From: Geobacter sp. AOG2
Lineage (GTDB): Bacteria; Desulfobacterota; Desulfuromonadia; Geobacterales; Pseudopelobacteraceae
Reading direction: 5' to 3'
Assembly: GCF_019972295.1 (NCBI RefSeq)
Contig: NZ_BLJA01000001.1
Coordinates: 3,317,574 to 3,381,573, forward strand
Length of the DNA: 64,000 bases
This document shows, piece after piece, positions 38,766-47,806 of this stretch (position 1 is its first letter; the number at the start of each line of letters is the position of its first letter). The notes beneath the pieces were generated by a model. It saw only the letters and a program-made list of their open reading frames with translations. It ran no database searches and had not been told where the DNA came from. A program made the position numbers and the translations under genes.

Positions 38766-39836
38766 ATGATCATATGCAGATGGTTTCTTTGCTTCTCTCT
38801 CGTTGCCCTGACAATGGTATCTTCTCCTGCCGCCGCCGGCTCTTCGGTCCGGCTCAGGATTAATACGGCCCACGGACTCGGAAATGCTCTTGGAGCGGTG
38901 AAGGATGCCGGGTTGAGCATTGCGGCGGATGTGATTGTCACGCCCTCATCGGAATTCAACGGGTACCCATTTCTCCCTCCGGACAAGTTTATTCTTGACG
39001 CCCAGGCGGCACAGGCCACCATCATGTCGTCGAGTTTTTCGGGCTGGGATTACCTTTTCGACCCGACGCTGTATCTGAAACTGTCGAAAAGCGGTCTCGT
39101 GCATGTTTACGCATATGAGCCCAGGAAAGGCCAACCGCCCGGTGCCCCCCCTCCGGCGGTGTTTGTTACCGTGAATCTGTATGGGGGAAAAACAGGCGAC
39201 GGCATCGAGTTCGGCGTCCCCAAGGGGTATATGGGCGGACAGGGACAAAGCGATACGGCCTCAGGGGTCACGGCGCAATTAGCTGGCCTTATGGCAAGCC
39301 TCAAGTATCATCATCCCGATTGGAACTGGTTCGACATAAAGGCCGCCTTGCGATCGACGGCTTCGAATTTTTCGGGCGGCTACGACCCGCAAAAGTCGGG
39401 TTATGGCACTATCGATTACCACTCGGCTAACGCGTTGACGGATGCGGCCCGGCTCCCGCTTTTTCCTCCTGCGGCTTTGATGCGTACCACAACAAACGGC
39501 AAAGTTGTCTTTGCCATCAATTCTTTTAAGCAGTCGCGAAGAGCAGTTGATGCGCTGTTCATATTCAGCGAGCGTCCCGCGCCGACCCTGAAGGAACTGT
39601 CCCTGAAAGAATTGAACACCATGGGAGGACACTTGCTGTTCACCGGAGATCGCTCCGGAACGACCAATTCGCTTGCTCTGCGAATGACGAGCACCAAACC
39701 GGTTTATTTCGTCTGGCTGACCAAGGACGCCACATGGCTATATTCTCGTATTGAGCCATATTCCATACTTGGCCCGGTACAGCTCACTCCGGGAGACTAT
39801 GGGCCGCGCGTTCAGCACCCGGGCGCCGGAAAGTAG
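38766..39836 (+). CDS. Secreted protein resembling a degenerate subtilase
   Basis: 356 aa with a signal peptide (residues 1-24). The middle (about 155-220) resembles the C-terminal part of S8 serine proteases: a DTASGVTAQLAGLMASLKYHHPDWNWFDIKAALRST-type helix stretch, read here as short blocks DTASGVTAQLAG and DIKAALRSTASNF, then YGTIDYHSANAL. The usual GTSMAAP reads QSDTASG, and no DTG or HGTxVAG segment is found. It may be an inactive relative or a different fold. RBS is weak (GGGGGG). Confidence 0.5.
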   Translation: MIICRWFLCFSLVALTMVSSPAAAGSSVRLRINTAHGLGNALGAVKDAGLSIAADVIVTPSSEFNGYPFLPPDKFILDAQAAQATIMSSSFSGWDYLFDPTLYLKLSKSGLVHVYAYEPRKGQPPGAPPPAVFVTVNLYGGKTGDGIEFGVPKGYMGGQGQSDTASGVTAQLAGLMASLKYHHPDWNWFDIKAALRSTASNFSGGYDPQKSGYGTIDYHSANALTDAARLPLFPPAALMRTTTNGKVVFAINSFKQSRRAVDALFIFSERPAPTLKELSLKELNTMGGHLLFTGDRSGTTNSLALRMTSTKPVYFVWLTKDATWLYSRIEPYSILGPVQLTPGDYGPRVQHPGAGK

Positions 39837-39886
39837 CGTTGTGCCGCTAGAAAAATAAGAAAATAGGTCCAAAGAGCATTTTAGTA

Positions 39887-39915
39887 TTGCCGTATGAGCC
39901 CGGCTATGCGATAAA
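39887..39915 (+). promoter_or_regulatory. Possible promoter for the PilZ gene at 40030
   Basis: TTGCCG (39887-39892), 17 bases, GATAAA (39910-39915), about 115 bp before the PilZ start. Confidence 0.35.
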
Positions 39916-40029
39916 CTCTTGAAATATCATGCATGCTGGCATCCGATCATCGTCACATGTTTCCTTTGTCATCAACCGAAGGAAAATGCCAGCTACTCTT
40001 GCGTAAGGGAACAGCCGCGGACTTCTACC

Positions 40030-40368
40030 ATGGAAAATCGATTTGTCACCCGCCACAACACCGAGCAGTTATCGGACGCCATGTTCGCCGTCCTGGTCAT
40101 CCTGCCCGACAAGTCTGAGGTTGAATCACGGCTTGTTGACATCAGCAGCCAGGGGCTGAAGCTCTCTATTCCTCCCCAGCCTGTACCCCTGGCAATCCCC
40201 CGGAAGGCTGAAACCGTGGATGTCGTTTTTCAGACATCTAGTTTTCGTCTCACGTGCCGGTGTATCTATTCCGCCTATAACCCGGACGGCAGCATATACT
40301 TGGGTATGCATGTCTTCGATCCCCACCAGCAGAACCAGTTGCGCGGCCTTCTGGGCGAGGTCGTATAA
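40030..40368 (+). CDS. PilZ domain protein
   Basis: 112 aa from the ATG at 40030; no strong RBS is seen, so the start is uncertain. The second c-di-GMP motif is present in VDISSQG (DxSxxG), but the N-terminal RxxxR is poor (residues RFVTRHN), so binding may be weak or lost. It is compact, with the usual PilZ beta strands to the end. It stands alone, converging with the USP operon. Confidence 0.75.
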   Translation: MENRFVTRHNTEQLSDAMFAVLVILPDKSEVESRLVDISSQGLKLSIPPQPVPLAIPRKAETVDVVFQTSSFRLTCRCIYSAYNPDGSIYLGMHVFDPHQQNQLRGLLGEVV

Positions 40369-40404
40369 TCCCGCTTCCGAGCCGGGGCCGGTATGAATCG
40401 GCAC

Positions 40405-40839
40405 TTACCTGCCTACCGCCACCAGGATGCTGCATGGCGCCCGCTCCAGAAGCGATATGCCCACTGAACCCTTCCACCAGCGTGAGGCAAACGATGTCTG
40501 CTTCCGGTGCCCCAGCACGATCAAGTCCACCTCCAATTCTGTTGCCATACGGCAAATCTCTTCAACCGGCTCTCCGTAGGCCAGATGGCCGCACGCACTG
40601 TACCCGCCTTCACACAACAAAGCGACCCCGTCGTCAATGGTATTCCGTACGCGCTGCTCTTCCTCCTCCATCACGGAATCGGGGACAAATCCCTCGGCGA
40701 GGAATACTCCCGACGGCATGCGCATGACCGCCAGCAGGTGGGTCTCCGCGTGGAGCAGATGCGCGATGTCCGCGCATTCGAGCAGCGCGACCCGGCCTTC
40801 CTCGGTGCCGTCATAAGCAAGCAGGATTTTTTTATGCAT
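40405..40839 (-). CDS. Universal stress protein
   Basis: 144 aa, start at 40839 (HKKILLAYDG) with AGGAGG at 40845-40850. USP fold: an early KKILLAYDGTEEG and a late nucleotide-type GHRKQTS...GSVGISLLERAPCSILVAV segment. The start overlaps the end of the DHA2 transporter by 8 bases. It is the last gene of a marR-DHA2-USP operon. Confidence 0.9.
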   Translation of the reverse strand: MHKKILLAYDGTEEGRVALLECADIAHLLHAETHLLAVMRMPSGVFLAEGFVPDSVMEEEEQRVRNTIDDGVALLCEGGYSACGHLAYGEPVEEICRMATELEVDLIVLGHRKQTSFASRWWKGSVGISLLERAPCSILVAVGR

Positions 40840-42400
40840 GATGACCTCCTTTTCTTTGCATGAACCATGCTGGCAGAAGTGCCAGGCCAAAGATGGCGGC
40901 AACAGCCATGAATGAGGCCTCAAAACCGGCTATGCGGGCCTGCAGGCGCGTACCACCCTCCAAGGTATGCAGCGTGGCCGGCGAAACGATGTTGCTCGTC
41001 AGCTTCATGGCTTCATAGGAGGTGGCGCTACGCCAATCCAAAAATGACGATACCATGGAGACCCCGAATGCGCCGCCGAGTTGGCGTACGAAATTGACCG
41101 CACCTGAGCCTTGGTTGAGCAATTCGGGTTTCAGAGTCTGGACCGCACCCGCGTTCAGAGCCGGGATTACCAGGCCGAGACCGAGCCTGCCTAGCACGAT
41201 CCACCACGCCATGGTTTGGAAGGTGGTCGCGGCGTTTACCCCGGCGAACAGGTAGAAGGAGACGCCAAAACAGGCCAGACCCGCAGTGACAATGCCATGG
41301 GCCGAGTATCTGTCGGTGAGTCGCCCCGCAACGGTAATAGCTCCTGCCAGCACCACCCCTCCCGGGAAGAGCAGCAGCCCTGATCTTACCGGGGTATAGT
41401 GGCATATGGTCTGGACGAAGAGTGGTATCAGGTAGGTGGAGCCGTATATGCCCATGCCGTAAGCGAATGAGACGGCAGCGGCCGCGCTGAACTGCCGGTT
41501 GGCAAAGATACGCAGGTTCAACAGGGGGTGACGGCAGAATAATTCCTGCCGGATGAAGCCGAAGCACGCAAGGCAGGCGGTTCCCGACAGCAGCAGCGTC
41601 CGAGCCGAGCTCCAGCCGGTCTTCTGCCCCGATGTGAGTCCGGCCAGAAGCGAGGCTGTAAATACGACCAAGAGCGTACACCCTAGTCGGTCGAAGGCGG
41701 GCCGTTCATCGGAAGTATCGCGGCCGGTGAGAAAGAAGACGGCCATTGCGGCGCCAAGCAGACAGAAAGGGAGAACAACGAAGAATACGGCACGCCAGCC
41801 GAAATAGTGGGCAAGCAGACCGCCCAGCGCGGGTCCGATGGCTGGCGACAATACGACGCCAAGGCCATAGATACCCATGGCACGCCCCCGCTGATGCGCG
41901 GGAAAGACCTGGAAAATGGCGATCATGGCCAGCGGTTGGATGATACCGCCCGCAGCCCCCTGAATGATCCGTGACACGATCACAACCCCGGAGTTGTTGC
42001 TCATGCCTCCCAGCAGCGACAGGACGATGAAAAGGACCATGGCAGTCAGGTAGGTGGCGCGCTGTCCGAACGCCTTGACGCACCACGACGTCATCAGCAT
42101 GGTCGTGGACATGGCGGCGAGGAAGCCGGTGGAAAGCCACTGGGCACGATCCTGCCCCATGTGGAAGGCCGCCATGATATCTGGAATGACTACGTTAACG
42201 ATCGTGGTGGCGAGCACCATGGACGTGGTGCCGAGCATGACCGTCAGAACCACCAGCCAGCGGTAACGCTGACCGTATTTTTGGAACATTGCGTCGAGCG
42301 GAGGCGTTGTAAGCGGTGCGGGGGCGTTGTCGGCGCTACCAAGATGGTGATGTTTGTTCATCTGCCCGGAATTACCGGGGCTTGGTTCTTCATTATGCAA
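40832..42400 (-). CDS. DHA2-family MFS multidrug efflux transporter
   Basis: 522 aa, 14 membrane helices, EmrB/QacA-type. Starts at a TTG (42400) with GGAG six bases ahead; an ATG at 42361 is possible. Motif C of antiporters is seen in GVVLSPAIGPALGG, and the QWLSTGFLA region matches DHA2 members. No EmrA membrane-fusion gene accompanies it. It overlaps marR upstream and USP downstream by 8 bases each. Confidence 0.92.
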   Translation of the reverse strand: MHNEEPSPGNSGQMNKHHHLGSADNAPAPLTTPPLDAMFQKYGQRYRWLVVLTVMLGTTSMVLATTIVNVVIPDIMAAFHMGQDRAQWLSTGFLAAMSTTMLMTSWCVKAFGQRATYLTAMVLFIVLSLLGGMSNNSGVVIVSRIIQGAAGGIIQPLAMIAIFQVFPAHQRGRAMGIYGLGVVLSPAIGPALGGLLAHYFGWRAVFFVVLPFCLLGAAMAVFFLTGRDTSDERPAFDRLGCTLLVVFTASLLAGLTSGQKTGWSSARTLLLSGTACLACFGFIRQELFCRHPLLNLRIFANRQFSAAAAVSFAYGMGIYGSTYLIPLFVQTICHYTPVRSGLLLFPGGVVLAGAITVAGRLTDRYSAHGIVTAGLACFGVSFYLFAGVNAATTFQTMAWWIVLGRLGLGLVIPALNAGAVQTLKPELLNQGSGAVNFVRQLGGAFGVSMVSSFLDWRSATSYEAMKLTSNIVSPATLHTLEGGTRLQARIAGFEASFMAVAAIFGLALLPAWFMQRKGGHHA

Positions 42401-42818
42401 GATTGCTCCAGATTTTGTTGAGGGTTGCCTTGAGCGCTGTCAGTTCCCGCTCGGTAATCCCTTGGCCTGCTTCTTCCCGCACCTGCTGGCTGACGGCCAT
42501 GAGCTGTTCCTGTAGATGTCTGCCTTGATCGGTCAGATGGACGCGGAATACGCGTCGGTCTTCCGGACTGGCGCTTCGACGGATCAATTGTTTCTGCTCC
42601 AGTTTGTCCAGGATGCGGGTGATGGTGGGCTGATCCTTGAATATTTGGTCCGCCAGTTCCTTTTGGGTCAGACCATCCTGTTCCCTGAGCCGGTGGAGCG
42701 TGACCCACTGTTCCGGCGTTACGCCGTAGGGTTTGAGGCGCCGTCCCAATTCGTTTTTGTAACGCAATGTGGTTCGGGTCATGATGAATCCCACGCTATT
42801 TTCGAGTGTTTGATCCAT
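42393..42818 (-). CDS. MarR-family transcriptional regulator
   Basis: 141 aa winged-helix protein: TPEQWVTLHRLREQDGLTQKELADQI, KDQPTITRILDKLEQKQLI (recognition helix) and SPEDRRVFRVHLT (wing). It most likely represses its own operon, through the site at 42844-42872, until an inducer binds. The ATG follows GGAGG closely. Confidence 0.95.
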   Translation of the reverse strand: MDQTLENSVGFIMTRTTLRYKNELGRRLKPYGVTPEQWVTLHRLREQDGLTQKELADQIFKDQPTITRILDKLEQKQLIRRSASPEDRRVFRVHLTDQGRHLQEQLMAVSQQVREEAGQGITERELTALKATLNKIWSNLA

Positions 42819-42843
42819 GGAATTCCTCCGGTGTCATGCTAGT

Positions 42844-42872
42844 AATATAATTGTCACAACAATAATTGTCAA
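42844..42872 (-). promoter_or_regulatory. Promoter with MarR operator for the marR-DHA2-USP operon
   Basis: On the minus strand TTGACA (42872-42867), 17 bases, TATATT (42849-42844). Inside the spacer and up to the -10 lies the palindrome ATTGT-TGTG-ACAAT (42863-42850). A MarR dimer there would block RNA polymerase. Confidence 0.82.
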
Positions 42873-43032
42873 TATGGCTGTATTCGCTCATCCCGATGTT
42901 TTCCGAAGTCTGCCTGACGGGCGAGAGGCTGTTTTCGACACATGCGGTACATTTGAAAATTTTTGTTTTTGAATTGTGACTGTTTGAGCTATCCTGACAC
43001 GAATTTGTAGCACATGCAAAAAGAGGTGGCGT

Positions 43033-43776
43033 ATGAGTATGGTTTCAAAGCGGCTGGTTGCCATCCGCCTGCTGGTGACGGCCATGTTGGTCCAACTGGT
43101 TTTCTGCATCCCGGCGGCGTATTCCGCCGCAACTGGCGACGACTACGAGATACCTTTGGCTGAGCTCAAAAAGGTGGAGAAGAAAAAAACGAAGAAAGCG
43201 GAAACCAGGAGGCGCACGGAAAGAAAGAAGACCCATGCCACACGCCAGGAAACTCAGCATGAAGCGTCTGGGGCAACCGATGTTCCCGAACGGCCTGTTC
43301 CTTTGTTGTCTGAAACTGAAAAAGACGGGGCGGAGTTCATGGAAGCGCCGGACAGCGCCCACATCAGCCATGAGCCTTACAGCTATGTAGTGCCCGGCAA
43401 ACGTACCGTCGTCAAGGTCGTCATCAGCCGTGAAGCCGTGCAGTCCGTCCGGTGCCGGTTCCGGTCCCTGGAGCGGGGCGGTTATGCTTCTGTGGCGATG
43501 ACTAAGGCGCCTGGGAGCCAATTCACTTATGTTGCGACGCTGCCGGCGCTCGAACCGGGGATGGCCGCGCTCCTCCGCTACCGCTTTGTGGTTGTTGACG
43601 CCTCGGGGAGCCGAACCTTCAGCCAAGAGTTTGTTATCCCCGTGAAATCAACCTCGGTCATGCCCGGTTGGCAGCAGGACCCTTCCCCTGAGCCGGTTAG
43701 GGCCACCTTGGATAACCCCCGGCAGCCTCTTGAAGGATTTTCGGATGTGGTCATGGAGAATGTCGAAAAGAAGTGA
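43033..43776 (+). CDS. Exported or membrane-anchored hypothetical protein
   Basis: 247 aa. A signal-type N-terminus (about residues 8-33, ending YSA) is followed by a Lys/Arg/Glu-rich stretch (45-80) that looks disordered, and a beta-rich C-terminal domain (about 115-210) with immunoglobulin-like strand spacing (YSYVVPGKRTVVKVVISR, LRYRFVVVDASGSRTFSQEF). No known domain is recognised. It converges on arsS. Confidence 0.65.
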   Translation: MSMVSKRLVAIRLLVTAMLVQLVFCIPAAYSAATGDDYEIPLAELKKVEKKKTKKAETRRRTERKKTHATRQETQHEASGATDVPERPVPLLSETEKDGAEFMEAPDSAHISHEPYSYVVPGKRTVVKVVISREAVQSVRCRFRSLERGGYASVAMTKAPGSQFTYVATLPALEPGMAALLRYRFVVVDASGSRTFSQEFVIPVKSTSVMPGWQQDPSPEPVRATLDNPRQPLEGFSDVVMENVEKK

Positions 43777-43787
43777 CGGTTTTTTAC

Positions 43788-44759
43788 TTACAGCCCCTCC
43801 AGAGCCGTGATGCTGCCGCCTCACGTGAAGCCGGAACCGGCCGTGCAGGCAAAACAGTGGTCACTTACCGGAATGGGGGTGCCTGCCGGGGGCAGCTCGG
43901 AGAGCTCGGAGATATGGAGGCGCCGGCCGCCGTGATGCAGTCCGGTCGCCAGGTTGAAATCGCAGTCATAGAGGAAGCCGTCCCAGTCTACCGAGATCAG
44001 TGAACGGCACATCAAGCCGGGCAGGGTGCAGGTGTTGAAGCTTTTCTCCAGCTTCGCCAGATAGGCCTCCAGGTTGCCGGAGCGCTCCAGCCAGTCGCGA
44101 AAACGGCCCAACGGCACGTTGGCAAAGGTGTAGAGGCGGTTGAAACTGACGGCGTAGCGCCGCTTTAGATCCTGGCGGAACTTCTTCTCCGCCTGCCCTT
44201 GGGGGGCGGGGAGGAACGCCCCGGTGGGGTTGCAAACTAGGTCCAGTTGCAGGCCGCTTCCTTCCAAGCCGTAGCCCAACCCATTGAGTTTCTTCAGTAT
44301 TTCGATGCTGGCGTCCCAGGTTCCGCTTCCTCGCTGGGCCTCTGTTTGTGTGGAATTAACGGCCGGAAGCGATGCCGATAATGTTACGTTATGCTTACGG
44401 TAGACTACCGGTAATGTTACGGTATCGGGCCGCATCAGGGCCGCCAGGTTGGTACGAACGATCAGTTTGGGGGTCAGGGGTGCCAGGCCTTCGATCAGAC
44501 GAGGGAGACTTGGCAACAGCTCCGGTGCGCCGCCGGTGATGTCGATGGCGGAGAAATTGAGGCGGGCGGCGCAGGCGATGACCGCCTCCACCGTCTCGGG
44601 GCTCATCGCCTCCCGCCGGTCCGGCCCGGCTTCCAGGTGGCAGTGGCGGCAGGCCAGATTGCAGGCCAGGCCGACATTGATCTGCAACGTCGTGGTCGTG
44701 CCGCGGGTCAACTCAAGGCCGTGCCGTTGGAGGGTTTCTGAAAATCTGGAAGGATTCAT
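43788..44759 (-). CDS. arsS: Arsenosugar biosynthesis radical SAM protein ArsS, probable selenoprotein
   Basis: 323 codons if the in-frame TGA at 43823-43821 is read as selenocysteine; 312 aa if it stops there. The radical SAM CxxxCxxC is CNLACRHC, and the C-terminal Cys-rich domain has CTLPGLMC, YDCDF and HCFACTAGSG. Family members end with a CTAGxGSSCGG-like block; here AGSGFT is followed by TGA and then GG, so TGA falls exactly where the conserved Cys is expected. Reading on gives GGSITALEGL and a TAA at 43790-43788. ArsS/TIGR04167-type proteins include known selenoproteins. An AhpD-like partner gene is just upstream. Confidence 0.8.
43821..43823 (-). other. In-frame UGA, likely selenocysteine codon in arsS
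   Basis: The codon reads TGA and is followed by GGCGGC. Within the next 30 bases, CAGC and GCTG could pair to hold a hairpin, a possible bacterial SECIS; the structure is not convincing by eye. Confidence 0.7.
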
Positions 44760-44825
44760 GGTCCGGTTCTTTGCGGAAACTCCCGTTCCCGGATAAGTCC
44801 TGCGCCGCGTCCCCGCGCCCCAGGG

Positions 44826-45158
44826 CTACAGCGACAATTTTTCGGCGATCTTCCTCATCTGCACGCCGTGCACCAGCGACGCCCCGCCGCGGATGGCGTT
44901 GGTCACGTGCAGCGCCTCGGTCATCTCCTCCAGGTTGGAGCCCTTTTCCAGACACGCGGTGGTATAGGCGTCGATGCAGTAGGGACACTGCACGGCATGG
45001 GCCACGGCCAGCGCGATCAGCGCCTTCTCGCGCTCGCTCAGCGCCCCTTCGGCAAAGACCGCTCCATAATAGTCGAAGAACTTCGAGGCCAAGTCGGGGG
45101 CACTCTTGCCGATATCGCCGAATGCGGCCAGGTCGGCCGGGTCGTAATAGGTTTCCAT
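44826..45158 (-). CDS. ArsS-associated AhpD-like peroxidase-like protein
   Basis: 110 aa carboxymuconolactone decarboxylase/AhpD fold with redox CxxC at Cys58 and Cys61 (CPYCIDAYTTACLEKG). The small size and location next to arsS fit the family annotated as arsenosugar biosynthesis-associated peroxidase-like. RBS GGGGGAAG. It may keep the radical SAM protein or its arsenic substrate reduced. Confidence 0.88.
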   Translation of the reverse strand: METYYDPADLAAFGDIGKSAPDLASKFFDYYGAVFAEGALSEREKALIALAVAHAVQCPYCIDAYTTACLEKGSNLEEMTEALHVTNAIRGGASLVHGVQMRKIAEKLSL

Positions 45159-45192
45159 GGATTTCTTCCCCCTGTAAAGTTCGTCCCGCCCG

Positions 45193-46995
45193 TCACTGCC
45201 GCCCGCCGGCCACTATCCCGGACATCCGTTTCATGAACGCCTCCGTCGTGAACGGCTTGGCGATGAAATTCACCCCCTCCTCCAGCGCCCCCCCGTGAAC
45301 GGCCACGTTGTTGGCATAGCCCGACATATAGAGCACCTTCAGACCGGGGATGAATTGCGAGAGGCACCCGTGGAGTTCGGGGCCGTTCATCTGCGGCATG
45401 ACCACATCCGAAACCAGCAGGTTGATGGAGCGGGTCTTTTCGCGGGCGATGGCGATCGCCTCTTTCGGCGTATTGGCGGCGAACACGGTATGCCCGTGGC
45501 TTTCCAGCAATTCCTTCACCATCTCCATGACCATGCGGTTATCTTCCACCAGAAGCACCGTGGCGGCGCCCATGCTCTCCACGGCATCGGGGCCGGGCTT
45601 GCCGGTCTCCGGGCCGGCTTCCGGGGTGAACAGCGGCAGATAGATGCGGAAGACGCTCCCGCGGCCGACCCTGCTGTGGACATCGATATAACCGTTATGC
45701 TGCTTGACGATCCCGTACACCGTGGAGAGCCCCAGGCCGGTGCCGCTGCCGGAGGCCTTGGTGGTGTAGAACGGTTCGAAGATGTGGGAGAGCGTCTCGT
45801 CGTCCATGCCGCTGCCCAGGTCGCTGAAGGCCAGCATGGCGTAACGTCCCGGACAGGCGCCGGGGTGCAGTTGGCAATACTCGTCGTCCAGCACCAGGCA
45901 GCCGGTCTCGATGGTGATCTGTCCGGTGCCGTCGGTGGCGTCCTGGGCGTTGATGGCCAGGTTGATCAGCACCTGCTCGATCTGGATCCAGTCGGCCCGG
46001 ACCGGGCAGGGGGCTTCGCTGAGCAGGGTGCGGATCTCGATGCTCTCGCGGATCGTGCGCCGCAGGATATTCATGAAATTGGTGATGATTTCGTTCAGAT
46101 CGTGGAGCTGGATCGAGAGCGCCTGCTTCCTGCCGAAGGTCAGCAATTGCCGGACCAGATCCTTCGACTTGTTGGCCGCTTCCAGGATCAGGGAGGCATA
46201 ATTGGCCGCCGAATCGTCCGGTTTCGCCTTCATCACGATCATCTCGGCATACCCGTAGATCGGCGTGAGCATATTATTGAAATCGTGGGCGATACCCCCC
46301 GCCAGCAGGCCGATGCTCTCCAGCTTCTGCTGCTGCACGATCTGGTGTTCCAGCCGTCTTCGCTCGGTGATGTCCTGCCCCGTGCAGAGGATCTCCGACG
46401 GCTCGCCGTGCGCCAGGATCGGCTTGTTCGACCACCCGACCCAGACCCGCTCGCCGTTCTTGCGGATGTTCTCGTTTTCGCTGTAGCAACTCTCCCGCGT
46501 GGCCAGCATCGTCCGAATCCGTGCCCGGACGTCGTTGCCGTCGCTGTCGGTCTCGGGAACGATGGTGTCGATGATGTTCCGGCCGATCAGCTCTTCGCGG
46601 GTATAGCCGAAAAAGGACTGGGCGTAGTCGTTGCAGAACATGACGGTGCCGTCGAGTTTCAGCCTGAGGATGATGATATTGGCCTGCTCCACCAGCCCCC
46701 GGTAGGTCTCTTCGCTCGTGCGCAGCTCCGCCTCGGAGTCCCGGTACAGCTCGATCTCCTGTTGCAGCTCCGCGGAACGGCGTCTCAGCGCGATGTACGA
46801 CGGGATCAGGCCCGCCAGCGTCACCGCTGCGACGCCAAAGCCCAAGAGCGCCAACTCCCACCCGCACCCCTGGTGCGCCCCGGCGCTATCGCCGCACCAG
46901 CCCCGGACACTCGTGAGGAGGGGGGCGAACGTTGCGGCCGTCGCTGCCAGGGCATGCGTGCCCGGAAACCGCTGTTTTTGTGCCGACACAACCAT
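45193..46995 (-). CDS. Hybrid PAS sensor histidine kinase
   Basis: 600 aa. A membrane segment (about residues 45-72), PAS (about 90-215), HisKA with GGIAHDFNNMLTPI, HATPase with NLAINAQDATD and GTGLGLSTVYG, then a C-terminal receiver (Asp in LLVSDVVMPQMNG). The first 23 codons and the promoter lie within a direct duplication (46928-47188, repeated at 47911-48171). It ends 34 bp before the AhpD-like gene and may share a transcript with it and arsS. Confidence 0.9.
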   Translation of the reverse strand: MVVSAQKQRFPGTHALAATAATFAPLLTSVRGWCGDSAGAHQGCGWELALLGFGVAAVTLAGLIPSYIALRRRSAELQQEIELYRDSEAELRTSEETYRGLVEQANIIILRLKLDGTVMFCNDYAQSFFGYTREELIGRNIIDTIVPETDSDGNDVRARIRTMLATRESCYSENENIRKNGERVWVGWSNKPILAHGEPSEILCTGQDITERRRLEHQIVQQQKLESIGLLAGGIAHDFNNMLTPIYGYAEMIVMKAKPDDSAANYASLILEAANKSKDLVRQLLTFGRKQALSIQLHDLNEIITNFMNILRRTIRESIEIRTLLSEAPCPVRADWIQIEQVLINLAINAQDATDGTGQITIETGCLVLDDEYCQLHPGACPGRYAMLAFSDLGSGMDDETLSHIFEPFYTTKASGSGTGLGLSTVYGIVKQHNGYIDVHSRVGRGSVFRIYLPLFTPEAGPETGKPGPDAVESMGAATVLLVEDNRMVMEMVKELLESHGHTVFAANTPKEAIAIAREKTRSINLLVSDVVMPQMNGPELHGCLSQFIPGLKVLYMSGYANNVAVHGGALEEGVNFIAKPFTTEAFMKRMSGIVAGGRQ

Positions 46996-47188
46996 TGCTG
47001 GTCCTATCCGTTCGACCGGCCGGGATGGCCGTTGGTCCTGATCATGGGGGATTTTAGTTCATATGTTGTTGGTAATGCAATAAAAATCAGAAGGTTAGCT
47101 TTTAGAGGGAGGGAGTGGGAGGGGTTTTGCCCGTTTTTAATGAGTTATATAGCGGCGGGAACAGCGCTAACAGGGGCAAGAGGGGAAA
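46928..47188. repeat. Direct repeat A: 5' end and promoter of the hybrid kinase
   Basis: 261 bp repeated at 47911-48171 with constant offset 983 and two mismatches that I can see. This copy holds the first 23 codons of the kinase and its promoter. Confidence 0.9.
47051..47080 (-). promoter_or_regulatory. Promoter of the hybrid kinase gene
   Basis: Minus strand: TTGCAT (47080-47075), 18 bases, TAAAAT (47056-47051), about 55 bp before the ATG. The same sequence is repeated in copy B at 48034-48063. Confidence 0.6.
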
Positions 47189-47374
47189 GGTGGGTCATGG
47201 GGTTGGCTGTGGCCTGCTTGGTTTTTGGGAGAGAAGAGGGTTAGGAATGTTTAAATATCAAACTTGACCCCGAGCAGTACCCATGGGAGAAAAACCCAAT
47301 GCGGTCCAGTTCCCGAAAAAGGTCCGTAACAGGCTGAACAAAAGGCGACTTGGCAAAGGCGATTTCCACGGCTG

Positions 47375-47704
47375 TTACCCCTTGTGCAGAATGGCGTTCA
47401 GGGTTGCGATGCGCTTTTTGTTCGCCTTAAGATCGGCTTGCAGTCTCTTCCGTTTCTCCAACTCCGGCTTGATCTCTTTGGCCTTGGCAGGGGAAAGGTG
47501 CTCAAAGACGACGCCCGACTTGCCACGGTAGCGCAGGCAAGGATAGACGTACTCCTTGCCGTGGCTGCGGACCTTGCGTTCCCCCAACGACCCCTTGGGC
47601 AGCTTGTCGAGTTCCCGGTTTATCTTGTCCATGACGAGCAGGCAGCGGTCACGTTCCGACCGCAACATCCCGAACACGCTTTCATCCTTTTTCTTTGCCA
47701 GCAT
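47375..47704 (-). CDS. Small helical hypothetical protein (DUF6788-like)
   Basis: 109 aa from the ATG at 47704, with GGAGG seven bases ahead; longer in-frame starts exist. Helical and basic at its ends; the middle has LPKGSLGERKVRSHGKEYVYPCLRY, reminiscent of a small DNA-associated family (DUF6788-like), but I am not certain. It lies between two copies of a 261-bp repeat, with a tandem operator-like array upstream. Its base composition is close to the surrounding accessory sequence. Confidence 0.65.
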   Translation of the reverse strand: MLAKKKDESVFGMLRSERDRCLLVMDKINRELDKLPKGSLGERKVRSHGKEYVYPCLRYRGKSGVVFEHLSPAKAKEIKPELEKRKRLQADLKANKKRIATLNAILHKG

Positions 47705-47718
47705 GGCACAGCCTCCAC

Positions 47719-47806
47719 TTGTACCAATAATATGACATAAATTCATAAATTGTGGTACAAAAAGTTGTACCAACTTAAGTGCCAAATCATAAAATTGTTG
47801 GTACAA
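47719..47806 (-). promoter_or_regulatory. Tandem operator-like array upstream of the small gene
   Basis: Two about 45-bp units, 47719-47763 and 47765-47809, each run TTGTACCAA ... GGTACAA. The four half-sites are at 47719-47727, 47750-47760, 47765-47773 and 47797-47806. The A/T-rich centres also align (CATAAATTG versus CATAAAATTG). The array is 15 bp from the small gene start, so it is probably its autoregulatory site. Confidence 0.6.
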
